Positions 46,300-55,115 of a stretch of DNA of 64,000 nucleotides are shown in pieces. The notes below the pieces were generated by a model that saw only the letters and a program-made list of their open reading frames with translations, ran no database searches and was not told the DNA's origin. Made by a program: the position numbers and the translations under genes. Every line of letters begins with the position of its first letter. Position 1 is the stretch's first letter. This DNA comes from Roseateles amylovorans (GTDB lineage Bacteria; Pseudomonadota; Gammaproteobacteria; Burkholderiales; Burkholderiaceae_C), in the NCBI RefSeq assembly GCF_025398155.2, contig NZ_CP104562.2, positions 4,154,001 through 4,218,000 on the forward strand, in the 5' to 3' direction.

Positions 46300-47447
46300 C
46301 GCGCCGCCTCCGGCGTCTGCGCCAGCGCCCAATCGATGTGCTCGGCGACCAACGGCGTTGCCTCTAGGCGCTTCGCCACCAGCGCCGCCCGCATCCGCTC
46401 CCGCAGCGCCGGTGCCAGGTCTTGTCGCAGCGCATTGCCCAGGGCCACCGCGAGGTTGCGCCGCCAGCGGGCATGGCCGATGCGGCGGATGGCCGACCCT
46501 TCGGTGCGCTTGAGGAAGGTCGCTTCGTCCCAGGCCCACAGGTCCAGCAGGCCGGCATGGCCGAGCGGCTCACGCCAGTCGAAGTCCGGCAGCGCATTGC
46601 GCCGCGCGAATTTGTTCCACGGGCACACCAGTTGGCAATCGTCGCAGCCGTAGATCCGATTGCCGAGGGCGGGCCGCAGCTCGACGGGAATCGGGCCGTC
46701 CTGCTCGATCGTCAGATAGCTGATGCAGCGCCGTGCATCAAGCCGGTACGGCGCCACGATCGCGCCAGTGGGACAGGCGTCCAGGCAGGCGCGGCATTGG
46801 CCGCAATGGGCGGTCACCGGCTCGCTGGGCGGCAGGGCGAGGTCCAGATAGATCTCGCCGAGGAAGAACATGGAGCCGCTGTCGCGGTGCAGCGTCAGGG
46901 TGTGCTTGCCGCGCCAGCCGATGCCCGATCGACTCGCCAGTTCGACCTCCAGCACCGGCGCCGAATCGGTGAACACCCGGTGACCCAGCGGGCCGACGGC
47001 CTGCTGCAGCCGATCCGCCAGTTGCTGCAGCCGCTGGCGCAGCACCTTGTGATAGTCCCGGCCCCGGGCGTAGAGCGAGACCTGGGCATGGGTGGGATCG
47101 GCCATGGTGGCCCATTCGCGCTGCTGCCAGTCCTCGCCCAGCGTGGCCGGCAGGTAGTCCATGCGGGCGGTCAACACGCTGAGGGTGCCGGGCACCAGCT
47201 CGGACGGCCGGGCGCGCTTGAGGCCGTGGGCGGCCATGTAGTGCATCTCGCCATGAAAGCCGGCCTGCAGCCACGCTTGCAGTCCGGCTTCCGCACCACT
47301 CAAATCGACGTGTGCCACCCCAATCTGTGAGAATCCGAGCTCGAGTGCCCAGGCGCGAACCTCGACCATCAACGCTGCGAGCGCGGCGGGGTCGCGGGGG
47401 GTGACCGATGCGGCATCGGGGTGGTTGTCGTTCAGCAAGGATTCCAT
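46296..47447 (-). CDS. queG: Epoxyqueuosine reductase QueG
   Basis: The protein has 383 residues. Its two 4Fe-4S motifs are CGQCRACLDACPTGAI and GCDDCQLVCPWN. Other family stretches are RGRDYHKVLRQRLQQLA, GWRGKHTLTLHRDSGSMFFL and CISYLTIEQDGPIP, and the C-terminal helical repeats are typical. QueG reduces epoxyqueuosine to queuosine in tRNA, using cobalamin and iron-sulphur clusters. Its start codon lies only five bases from that of the divergent tsaE gene. Confidence 0.95.
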   Translation of the reverse strand: MESLLNDNHPDAASVTPRDPAALAALMVEVRAWALELGFSQIGVAHVDLSGAEAGLQAWLQAGFHGEMHYMAAHGLKRARPSELVPGTLSVLTARMDYLPATLGEDWQQREWATMADPTHAQVSLYARGRDYHKVLRQRLQQLADRLQQAVGPLGHRVFTDSAPVLEVELASRSGIGWRGKHTLTLHRDSGSMFFLGEIYLDLALPPSEPVTAHCGQCRACLDACPTGAIVAPYRLDARRCISYLTIEQDGPIPVELRPALGNRIYGCDDCQLVCPWNKFARRNALPDFDWREPLGHAGLLDLWAWDEATFLKRTEGSAIRRIGHARWRRNLAVALGNALRQDLAPALRERMRAALVAKRLEATPLVAEHIDWALAQTPEAAR

Positions 47448-47452
47448 AGGTT

Positions 47453-47950
47453 TTGAGCATTCTAGAAACCCGCCAGTTCCGCTGGCCCGACGAGCCCGCC
47501 TGTGAACGTTTTGCGCAGGCGCTGGCCGGCTGTCCGCAGATCGCGGACTTGAGCATCGAGCTCGAAGGCGGGCTCGGTGCCGGCAAGACCAGCCTGGTGC
47601 GCCACCTGCTGCGTGCGCTGGGCGTGACCGGTCGCATCAAGAGTCCCAGCTACGCGGTGGTGGAGGACTACCTGCCGCCGTCGCTGAACGGGCTGCCGGC
47701 CCATCATTTCGATTTCTACCGCTTCAATGATCCGCGCGAGTGGGAGGACGCGGGCTTTCGCGACCTGTTCGCCGCACCGGGCCTGAAGCTCAGCGAGTGG
47801 CCGGCCAAGGCCGCCGGCATGCTGCCGCCGCCTGATCTGCGGCTCACCCTGGATGTCCAGCCCGACGACAGCCGCGAGGTCCGCGCCGAGGCGCACACCG
47901 CGCGCGGCCAGGCGCTGCTGCTGGACCTGGCCCACATCCTGCAAGCCTGA
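47453..47950 (+). CDS. tsaE: tRNA threonylcarbamoyladenosine biosynthesis ATPase TsaE
   Basis: The 165-residue protein has the Walker A motif LEGGLGAGKTSLVRHLL, then IKSPSYAVVEDY, the HHFDFYRFNDPREW stretch and the C-terminal LKLSEWPAKA of TsaE. It powers the TsaBD complex that makes t6A37 in tRNA. The start is TTG 47453. The gene is followed six bases later by the amidase gene, an arrangement common in proteobacteria. Confidence 0.95.
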   Translation: MSILETRQFRWPDEPACERFAQALAGCPQIADLSIELEGGLGAGKTSLVRHLLRALGVTGRIKSPSYAVVEDYLPPSLNGLPAHHFDFYRFNDPREWEDAGFRDLFAAPGLKLSEWPAKAAGMLPPPDLRLTLDVQPDDSREVRAEAHTARGQALLLDLAHILQA

Positions 47951-47955
47951 CACGC

Positions 47956-49449
47956 ATGAGCGGAGATTCCAAGCGATTCCCCTTCGGCCCGACCGATGAC
48001 GCCCGTTCCGCGGCGACCACCCGCGGCCGCCGACGCGCGCTGGGCCGCATGGGCGCCCTGGTGCTGAGCGTGCCGGTGGTGCCGCTTCTGCCGGTCAGCT
48101 CGGCCTGGGCGGCGAGTTCGGCGACCATCGTGGCGGTGCGGGTCTGGCCGGCGGACGACTACACCCGGGTGACGCTCGAATCCGATCGTCCGCTGGCGGC
48201 CAAGAGTTTTCTGGCCACCCATCCGGACCGTTTGGTGATTGACATCGACGGTCTGGAACTGAGCCAGGGGCTGCGCGAGCTGCTGGGCAAGGTGAAGCCG
48301 GACGATCCCTACATTGCGGCAGTGCGGGTGGGCCAGAACCAGCCGCGGGTGGTGCGCATCGTGCTCGACCTGAAGCAGGCGGTGGCGCCGCAGGTGTTCA
48401 CCATCGAGCCGGTGGCGGCCTACAAGAACCGGTTGGTGCTGGATCTGCATCCGGCGCAGGAGCGTGACCCGCTGCTGGAGCTGGTGCTGGAAAAGGAAGC
48501 GGCGGAGCGTGCGGCGGCGCAGTCGGTGCAGGATGCGCTGGGCGAGATGATCGGCCGTATCGACCGACCGCAGTCTGCGGCCAGCACGGCTGCGGCGGCG
48601 GCTGACAAGGCCGCCAGTGCCGCCCTGCCCCCGGCGCCGCGCCCCAGCGCCCCGGTGGTGGCGCAGCATGCGCCGCCGCCGCCGACCACGCCGCTGAAGG
48701 AAACGGCGCCGGAGATGAGTCAGGCCAAGCTGGATCGGCTGATCGTCATTGCGATCGATCCGGGCCATGGTGGCGAGGATCCGGGCGCCATTGGTCCGAG
48801 CGGGCTCAAGGAGAAGGACGTGGTGCTGGCGATCGGCCTGAAGCTGCGGGACCGGCTCAACAGCAATCCGAAGATCCGGGTGATGATGACCCGCGACGCG
48901 GACTTCTTTGTCCCGCTGCCGGACCGGGTGCGCAAGGCGCGTCGGGTGCAGGCGGATCTGTTTGTGTCCATCCATGCGGATGCCTTCATCACGCCCAAGG
49001 CCAAGGGTGCGTCGGTGTTTGCGTTGTCGACCGGTGCGGCCAGTTCCACGGCGGCGCGGTGGATGGCCAACAAGGAGAACGCGGCGGACGTCATTGGGGG
49101 TGTCAACAGCAAGGCGGTCAAGGATGACGGCGTGCTGCGGGCGATGCTGGACATGAGCACCTCGGCGCAGGTCAAGGACAGCCTGAAGCTGGGCAGCGAG
49201 GTGCTGAGCCAGATTGGCAAAGTGGGCAAGCTGCACAAGCGCAACGTTGAGCAGGCGGGTTTTGCGGTGCTGAAGGCGCCGGACGTGCCGTCGATTCTGG
49301 TGGAGACCGCGTTCATCTCCAACCCGGAAGAAGAGGCCAAGCTGCGCGACCCGGACTACCAGAACGACCTGGTGCGCGCCCTGGCGACGGGCATTGCCCG
49401 CTACTTCTCCAAAAACCCGCCCCTCGCCTCCCGCCATCGAGCCTTGTAG
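47956..49449 (+). CDS. amiC: N-acetylmuramoyl-L-alanine amidase, AmiC type
   Basis: The 497-residue protein has a twin-arginine-like export signal (RGRRRALGRMGALVLSVPVV). An AMIN domain (about 55-160) targets septal peptidoglycan. After an Ala/Pro-rich linker comes the zinc amidase_3 domain (about 260-480), with metal ligands in DPGHGGEDPGAIG, LFVSIHADAF and the catalytic Glu in LVETAFISNPEEE. It cleaves the peptide stem from the glycan strand during daughter-cell separation. It is cotranscribed with tsaE. Confidence 0.93.
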   Translation: MSGDSKRFPFGPTDDARSAATTRGRRRALGRMGALVLSVPVVPLLPVSSAWAASSATIVAVRVWPADDYTRVTLESDRPLAAKSFLATHPDRLVIDIDGLELSQGLRELLGKVKPDDPYIAAVRVGQNQPRVVRIVLDLKQAVAPQVFTIEPVAAYKNRLVLDLHPAQERDPLLELVLEKEAAERAAAQSVQDALGEMIGRIDRPQSAASTAAAAADKAASAALPPAPRPSAPVVAQHAPPPPTTPLKETAPEMSQAKLDRLIVIAIDPGHGGEDPGAIGPSGLKEKDVVLAIGLKLRDRLNSNPKIRVMMTRDADFFVPLPDRVRKARRVQADLFVSIHADAFITPKAKGASVFALSTGAASSTAARWMANKENAADVIGGVNSKAVKDDGVLRAMLDMSTSAQVKDSLKLGSEVLSQIGKVGKLHKRNVEQAGFAVLKAPDVPSILVETAFISNPEEEAKLRDPDYQNDLVRALATGIARYFSKNPPLASRHRAL

Positions 49450-49747
49450 GGCTCCCCCCTACGCGCTTGCGCGCGCCCCCTCAAGGGGGCAAGCCCAGCG
49501 GCCCGGCGGAGCCGGTTCCGCGGGCTTCGCTTGGTTGGGGGTAGCGCACTGCGGGGTAATGCGCGCCGAGGGAAGGGCTCCCCCTACGCGCTGCCGCGCG
49601 CGCCCTCAAGGGGCAAGCCCTTCGGCCCGGCAGAGCCGGTTCTGCGGGCTTCGCTTGGTTGGGGGTAGCGCACTGCGAGGTGATGCGCGCCGAGGGAATG
49701 GCTCCCCCCTACGCGCTGGCGCGTGCGCCCTCAAGGAGGCACAGGGC
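49449..49747. repeat. About 125-bp tandem repeat, 2.4 copies
   Basis: Three copies begin at 49449, 49575 and about 49700, each starting GGCTCCCCC-CTACGCGCT. Each full copy contains CCCTCAAGGGGG-type and CGGAGCCGGTTCCG-type inverted repeats, then CTTCGCTTGGTTGGGGGTAG and GCGCGCCGAGGGAA. The third is cut after about 45 bases. The first copy begins at the amiC stop codon. Confidence 0.85.
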
Positions 49748-50170
49748 GGGCATGAAGCGATTGGCGACGCTGCATGGTGTGGCGATTGAGTCTCACATGG
49801 ACGAGCCCGCCGAGGGCGAGTGTCGGAGATGGGTGAAGGAATGCGTTGAACGGTTGGCGCGTCCCGCGAGCAGCGGGCAAGCGTTTAGAGAGAGGTGGTG
49901 CGAGTAAGGCGGTGGTGGGGGTGGCAGGGCATCGTCGGAGGAGTCTCGCGAGCGGATAGCGAGAGAGGGACGACCGATGGGTAGCGAGTGCAAAAGGGTC
50001 GAACCCGAGCCGTTTTGGTTCCTTTGTCGGCTGACAAAGGGACTCGCCTGCCGGGGCGAGACCCGGCGGGGTGTGGCGAATGGGAGCCGCCCGACGGCAA
50101 TGGGCAAAGCCAAACGACCGGCTCGCCCCAAGCCCAAGCCCAAGACCAACCCCAATCTCAACCCCCAATG
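49748..50170. other. Intergenic stretch without a convincing gene
   Basis: About 420 bases lie between the tandem repeat and the protease terminator. Short open frames exist on both strands, but none has a good ribosome site or a recognisable product. A CTTTGTCGGCTGACAAAG inverted repeat is at about 50022-50039, and a run of AAGCCC units is at 50128-50147. Confidence 0.45.
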
Positions 50171-50195
50171 AAAAACCGGGGCAAGAAGCCCCGGT
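50171..50195 (-). terminator. Rho-independent terminator of the tricorn-like protease gene
   Basis: The stem ACCGGGGC pairs with GCCCCGGT across a five-base loop. On the minus strand it is followed by TTTTT. It lies about 20 bases past the stop codon. Confidence 0.9.
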
Positions 50196-50215
50196 GCACT
50201 CACATCAAAGCCAGG

Positions 50216-53200
50216 TCATTTCCCCAACTGCGTGGGCATGGCTGGCGGTTCAGTCCGTTGAATGGGTTTCCAGGACTTGAGCCGCTCGAGCACATTGGCG
50301 ACGGCGGCTTCAAGCTGCACATCGCGCCCGGCGTTGACCGCCACGGGATCGAGGTCGACCTCGATATCGGGCGCGACGCCTTCGTTCTCGATGCGCCACT
50401 CACCTTCGGGCGTGAAGAACCGGAAGTACGGCACCACCAACTGGCCGCCGTCGATGAGTGAGGGGTTGATCGCGATCCCGATGAGCCCACCCCAGGTGCG
50501 TTTGCCGATCAACGGCCCCAACCCGGTCCGCTTGAACGCGTAGGGCATGAAGTCCCCGCCCGACCCGGCGTCCTGATCGACCAGCATGGCTTTGGGCCCA
50601 TAGATGGCGCCCCCTGGCGTATCGAACACCAATGCATCGCGGTCTTTCCAACTGCCGAGGTACTGGCGCCCCAGCACTTCGGTGACGTAGTTGGCGGCTT
50701 GACCGCCGCCGTTGCGGCGGTCGTCGACGATCAGGCCGGGTTTATCGACCTGCGCGAAGAACATGCGGTTGAAGTGTTGGAAGCCTTGGGCGGCCGTGTC
50801 GGGCATATAGACGTAGGCGATTTTGCCGCCGCTGAGCCGATCCACTTCCTGGCGGTTGTGGTCGATCCAGGCCCATTGGCGCAATGCCGACTCATTGGCG
50901 ATGGGCTCGACCTGCACCTGCCGTGCACCGCGGCCTTGCGCATCGCTGGCCACGGTCAGTTGGACCGGTTTGCCGACGGTGTTTTCCAGCTGCTGGTAGA
51001 GGTTGTGTCCGGCGTCGACCGGCTGGCCGTTGACGGCCATCAGGAAGTCGCCTTCCTTCACCCCCAGGCCGGGCGCGGCGAGCGGCGCCTTGAGGAACGG
51101 ATTCCAGCGGTCGCCCTGGAAGATTTTCTTGATGCGGTAGTGGCCGCCCTCGAAGCTGAAGTCGGCTCCCAGCAGCCCCACCGGCACGCGCGGTTCCTGC
51201 GCCACGTCGCCACCGCCGACGCGGTTGTGGCCGACCTGCAGCTCGCCGATCATTTCGACCAGCACCTGGTTGAGGTCTTCACGCCGCTGCACATGCGCCA
51301 GCAGGGGCAGGTAGCGTTGATAGACGCCCTTCCAGTCGATGCCATGCAGTTTGGGGTCGTAGAAGAACTCCTTCTGCATCCACCAGGTCTCGTCGAAGAT
51401 CTGCTTCCATTCCGCGCGCGGATCGATCCGCACCCGCAGGCCGGAGAGGTCGATGCCCTTGGTGTCGATCTTCGCGGCCGCGTCGGCCACTTCGAGCCGA
51501 CCGCCGCCGAGCACCAGGAGGATCTTCTTGCCATCTGCGCTCAACGAGTAATCGTTGACGGCGGGCTTGACCATCTTGGTGGACTTCTCGTCGAAGTCGA
51601 AGCGGTAGAGGTCGCTGCGGGGGGCGCCTTCGCCGGCGGACGGTGCCTCGGCGCTCACGCCGGGCTGACGGCGCTCAAGGTAGAACAGGGCGCCGTCGGC
51701 GGCGACCGAGAGATGGTCGTAGCGGGCCTGGGCCACCGGCAAGCCGATGATGCGGTCCTGCAGGCCGGCGAAGTCGATGCGGACGGGCTTGACCTTCTTG
51801 CCGTCCTTATCGTCTTTGCTGTCCTTGCCCTTGGCGTCCTTCGAGTCTTTCGATTCGGACTTGTCGACCGGCTTCTTGTCGCCGTCCTTCTCATCCTTGT
51901 CGCCCTTCTCGTTCTTGGCGTCGGACTTGTCCTCATCCCCCTTCTTGCCCTTGCCCTCTTCATCCCCGGCCTTGGGCAGCAGCGGCGACTTGCCGTCCGC
52001 GCGCAGCACCGCGCCGAACAGGCCCAGGCGCAGCGAGCGCTCCTGGGTGGACATGTCCAGGCCCACCTGGGTCGGACCGGAGTTGATCGACGCCGCGAAG
52101 TACAGCACGTCACCCTTGCCCGAGAACACCGGCAGTTCCGCATGGCTCATGCCATCGGTCACCGTGTGCTGCTGGCCGGTCTGGAAGTCGTGGATGCGGA
52201 TCTGGGTGAAGTGATTGCGACCGGTGACGGTGTAGGCCAGCCAGCGGCTGTCGGGCGAGAAGCCCACATCGAAGCCCTGGCGACGCAGGCTGGTGTCGAT
52301 CTTCTGCAGCTTGCCGGCCTGGGCGCCCGACAGCGGCAGGTGATAGAGGTTCAGGTGGTTGTCCTGCAGCACCAGGCGGGCGCCATCGGGCGACCAGTCC
52401 AGCAGGGTGTAGTAGCCGGTCTCGGGCAGCAGCAGGCGGCGGATCGGCTTGCCGGCGGCCTCGTCGCCAAGCTGGTCGCGGATGACGATCTGATGGCGGG
52501 TGCCGGGCTCGTCCGAGACATAGGCCACCTGCTGACCGTCCGGGCTCCACAGCGCATCTTTCTCACGCACCCCGGAGGATTGGGTCAGGTTGCGCACCAC
52601 GCCGTCCTTGACCGGCACGGTGAAGACCTCGCCGCGGGCGCTGATCAGGGCCCGCTTGCCGGTGGCCGACAGCGCGACGCTGGAGATGGTCTTGGACGCA
52701 TCCTTCCACTGCACCCGCGCCTGGGTGCTGGGCTCGGTCAGGGCGACCGGGATCACCCGCGGCTCGCCGCCGCTCAATGCCACTTCCTTGAGCTGACCGC
52801 CGGCCTCGTAGACGATGCGGCCGTCCACACCGTCGACATTGCGGACGTCCCAGACGGTTTCCTTCGTCAGCTGACGCAGGGCCTTGGTCTTGGTGTGGTA
52901 GGCGAAAAGGTTGGCGGCGCCGTCGTTGCGGTCGGAGATGAAGACGACTTCATCGCCCAGCCAGATCGGGTTGCTGTCGGTCGCGTTGACATGCGGGATC
53001 TGCTCCCAGGTGCCGGCCTTGGGATCGATGATCCAGATCGGCGGCGTGGTGCCACCGCGGCTTTGACGCCAACCGCTGGTGCCGTTGTAGGCCTGGCGGT
53101 AGGGGCGATAGGCCAGGCGCTTGCCGTCCGGCGACCAGCGGCCTTCGTAGGCCACGGCGTCCATCACCTTCTGCTCGAAGCCGCCGTCCACCGGGACTTC

Positions 53201-53665
53201 GTAGAGCTGGTTGCTGCGGTTGTTCAACACCTCGCGGGGCGAGGAGAACAGCACCCGCTTGCCGTCCGGGCTCCAGCCGGTGGCCTGATCGACCGCGGAG
53301 TGCCAGGTCAAGCGGCGCGGCTGACCGCCGGCGGCGGCGATCACATAGACGTCGGTGTTGCCGTCATGGCTGGCGGAATAGGCGATCCAACGGCCGTCCG
53401 GCGAAAAGCGCGGCGAGAACTCCGAGGACACATTCCCAGCCAGGCGGCGCGGCTGGCTGCCGTCACGTTGGGCGGCCCACAGCTCGCCGCCGTAGACGAA
53501 GGCGAGTTGGCTGGCCGAGACGGCCGGCTCGCGCAGCAGCAGCGTGGCGCTGGCCGTGGGGGCAGCGGCGGCGTCAGTCGATCGCGCCAGGGTGGGGCTG
53601 GCCGCGGTAGCGGCCGTCAGGGTCAGGGCCAGGGCGACGGCCTGGCTCACGGAACTCAGTTGCAT
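50216..53665 (-). CDS. Tricorn-like S41-family protease
   Basis: The 1149-residue protein has a signal peptide (SSVSQAVALALTLTAATA). WD40/TolB-like propeller repeats follow (FSPRFSPDGRWIAYSASHDG, WSPDGKRVLFSSPREVL) to about residue 560. A Lys/Asp/Glu-rich insertion spans about 570-640. A tricorn core domain comes next with the His in GELQVGHNRVGGGD, a PDZ domain (LAAPGLGVKEGDFLMAVNGQ) and the S41 peptidase domain with the nucleophile Ser in DAGSGGDFMPYAF. It probably degrades peptides in the periplasm. ATG 53665 begins the signal peptide and is preferred over 53701. Confidence 0.9.
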   Translation of the reverse strand: MQLSSVSQAVALALTLTAATAASPTLARSTDAAAAPTASATLLLREPAVSASQLAFVYGGELWAAQRDGSQPRRLAGNVSSEFSPRFSPDGRWIAYSASHDGNTDVYVIAAAGGQPRRLTWHSAVDQATGWSPDGKRVLFSSPREVLNNRSNQLYEVPVDGGFEQKVMDAVAYEGRWSPDGKRLAYRPYRQAYNGTSGWRQSRGGTTPPIWIIDPKAGTWEQIPHVNATDSNPIWLGDEVVFISDRNDGAANLFAYHTKTKALRQLTKETVWDVRNVDGVDGRIVYEAGGQLKEVALSGGEPRVIPVALTEPSTQARVQWKDASKTISSVALSATGKRALISARGEVFTVPVKDGVVRNLTQSSGVREKDALWSPDGQQVAYVSDEPGTRHQIVIRDQLGDEAAGKPIRRLLLPETGYYTLLDWSPDGARLVLQDNHLNLYHLPLSGAQAGKLQKIDTSLRRQGFDVGFSPDSRWLAYTVTGRNHFTQIRIHDFQTGQQHTVTDGMSHAELPVFSGKGDVLYFAASINSGPTQVGLDMSTQERSLRLGLFGAVLRADGKSPLLPKAGDEEGKGKKGDEDKSDAKNEKGDKDEKDGDKKPVDKSESKDSKDAKGKDSKDDKDGKKVKPVRIDFAGLQDRIIGLPVAQARYDHLSVAADGALFYLERRQPGVSAEAPSAGEGAPRSDLYRFDFDEKSTKMVKPAVNDYSLSADGKKILLVLGGGRLEVADAAAKIDTKGIDLSGLRVRIDPRAEWKQIFDETWWMQKEFFYDPKLHGIDWKGVYQRYLPLLAHVQRREDLNQVLVEMIGELQVGHNRVGGGDVAQEPRVPVGLLGADFSFEGGHYRIKKIFQGDRWNPFLKAPLAAPGLGVKEGDFLMAVNGQPVDAGHNLYQQLENTVGKPVQLTVASDAQGRGARQVQVEPIANESALRQWAWIDHNRQEVDRLSGGKIAYVYMPDTAAQGFQHFNRMFFAQVDKPGLIVDDRRNGGGQAANYVTEVLGRQYLGSWKDRDALVFDTPGGAIYGPKAMLVDQDAGSGGDFMPYAFKRTGLGPLIGKRTWGGLIGIAINPSLIDGGQLVVPYFRFFTPEGEWRIENEGVAPDIEVDLDPVAVNAGRDVQLEAAVANVLERLKSWKPIQRTEPPAMPTQLGK

Positions 53666-53770
53666 GGGTGCTTGGTCCGGTAGGGAGCAGCGGAGCAGCA
53701 TAGCCGCCAGCGTCCCCCATGACGAAGCTCACACCGACGCGTTGCGCGCAGATCGGCTCGGTGATTTCCC

Positions 53771-53887
53771 GGATCAGGCGGCCGGATCAGGCGGCCGGAT
53801 CGCGCGACCGAATCAGGTGACCGAATCAGGCGGTCGAATCAGGCGGTCGAATCAAGCGGCCGGATCAAGCGCCCGAATCAGGCGGCC
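53771..53887. repeat. 13-bp tandem repeat, nine copies
   Basis: Units such as GGATCAGGCGGCC or GAATCAGGCGGTC begin every 13 bases from 53771 to 53875. The last copy overlaps the 3' end of the DedA gene and supplies its stop codon. Confidence 0.85.
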
Positions 53888-54534
53888 GCGCGGGCCTTCT
53901 CCTGGCGGGAGGCCCGCCAGCCGCCGTACAGCGCAATCACGCCCGGGATCAGGATCATCGCCCAGATGATCTTGCTCAGATGGGTCTGCACGAACGGCAG
54001 GTTGCCGAACAGGAAGCCCGCCAGTGTCAGCCCGCAGACCCACAGCACCGCGCCGCCCACGTTGTAGGCGGTGAAGCGGCTGCGAGTCATCTCTGCCACG
54101 CCCGCCACGAAGGGCGCGAAGGTCCGGATGAAGGGCATGAAGCGCGCCAGCACGATGGTGATGCCGCCATGCTTCTCGTAGAACTCATGCGCGGCATTGA
54201 AGGCCCGCTTGTTGAAGAAGCGGGAGTCCTCCCACTGGAACACCTTGGGCCCGAAATAGCGGCCGATGGTGTAGTTGCACTGGTCCCCCAGGATGGCGGC
54301 CACCAACAGCACCGCCATGGCCAGCGGCAGGTTCATCAGCCCCGCGCCGCACAGGGCGCCGACGACGAACAGCAGCGAGTCGCCCGGCAGGAACGGCATC
54401 ACGACCAGGCCGGTTTCCACGAACACGATGAGGAACAGCAGCGCATACACCCAGACGCCGTACTGGGCGACAAATTCGGCCAGGTGGACGTCGACGTGGA
54501 GGATGAAATCGAGCAGGTAGGTGATGAATTCCAT
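53878..54534 (-). CDS. DedA-family membrane protein
   Basis: The protein has 218 residues. The DedA pattern is clear: HVDVHLAEFVAQYGVWVYAL, VETGLVVMPFLPGDSLLFVV, ILGDQCNYTIGRYFG, EKHGGITIVLARFMPFIRTF and VAGVAEMTRSRF. DedA proteins are inner-membrane lipid flippases or transporters needed for membrane homeostasis. ATG 54534 (MEFITYLLDF) gives the conserved N-terminus; a TTG at 54543 is an alternative. The 3' end lies in a 13-bp repeat tract. Confidence 0.92.
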   Translation of the reverse strand: MEFITYLLDFILHVDVHLAEFVAQYGVWVYALLFLIVFVETGLVVMPFLPGDSLLFVVGALCGAGLMNLPLAMAVLLVAAILGDQCNYTIGRYFGPKVFQWEDSRFFNKRAFNAAHEFYEKHGGITIVLARFMPFIRTFAPFVAGVAEMTRSRFTAYNVGGAVLWVCGLTLAGFLFGNLPFVQTHLSKIIWAMILIPGVIALYGGWRASRQEKARAAA

Positions 54535-54785
54535 GGGCGCCAATTATGGCGGTGCAGCATGACGCCCCTCACCCCGAGGCGCGGGGTTTCCCGATGAACG
54601 GCGAAGGCCGGACCGTTGTCGTGCGTGACCTGCCCTTTCAGGTGGGGCGCTCCCTCATCGGTGCGATGGAGAAACTGCCTATCGACGCGCCACAGCGGGG
54701 CCCGAAGAATGGCTTCGCCCCCGGGGGTTTTCAACGAGCGCCGACGGGCGCTCACCGTGTTGAACAACCCGAGAGGATTCTTGAA

Positions 54786-54995
54786 ATGGACAAGATCAAT
54801 GGCATCCAGGAACTGAGCCTGGACGATCCGCGCCTGCTGGCCGTGTGCGGCGGCGAGGTCGGTGCGACAGGCATGGGAGATGACTACCACTACACGGGCA
54901 ATGAGCCGTTGGGCGATTGCATGATCGCTGAGGCCACCGGCCGAAGCGGCGCGCCAGAAGGCTTCTTTGGTTCGTTGTTCACCTGCCTGAACTGA
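54786..54995 (+). CDS. Small peptide with a double-glycine leader, candidate bacteriocin or RiPP precursor
   Basis: The 69-residue peptide starts MDKINGIQELSLDDPRLLAV and then CGGE. This resembles the leader of peptides cut after Gly-Gly by ABC exporters: an acidic amphipathic stretch with ELSLDD, then GG at 22-23. The remaining 46 residues are Gly-rich with two cysteines (45 and 67): GMGDDYHYTGNEPLGDC and GFFGSLFTCLN. GAGAGG lies eight bases before ATG 54786. The next gene encodes a CPBP-family protease. No dedicated exporter or modification enzyme is in this window. Confidence 0.6.
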   Translation: MDKINGIQELSLDDPRLLAVCGGEVGATGMGDDYHYTGNEPLGDCMIAEATGRSGAPEGFFGSLFTCLN

Positions 54996-55115
54996 ACCTC
55001 GATGGAGGTCGGGCGGTTCGCCGCTCGACGCAACACCGGGCGCTGGTTGATCTCGGCCTGCGCTCATCCACCCAGGCCTGCGGACTGCCCCAGGATCCGT
55101 CGGCGAGGAGCGTTC

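Noticed and set aside
49659..49907. An 82-codon frame starting in the third copy of the 125-bp repeat
   Set aside because: Its first part is repeat sequence and the rest has no supporting motif or ribosome site.
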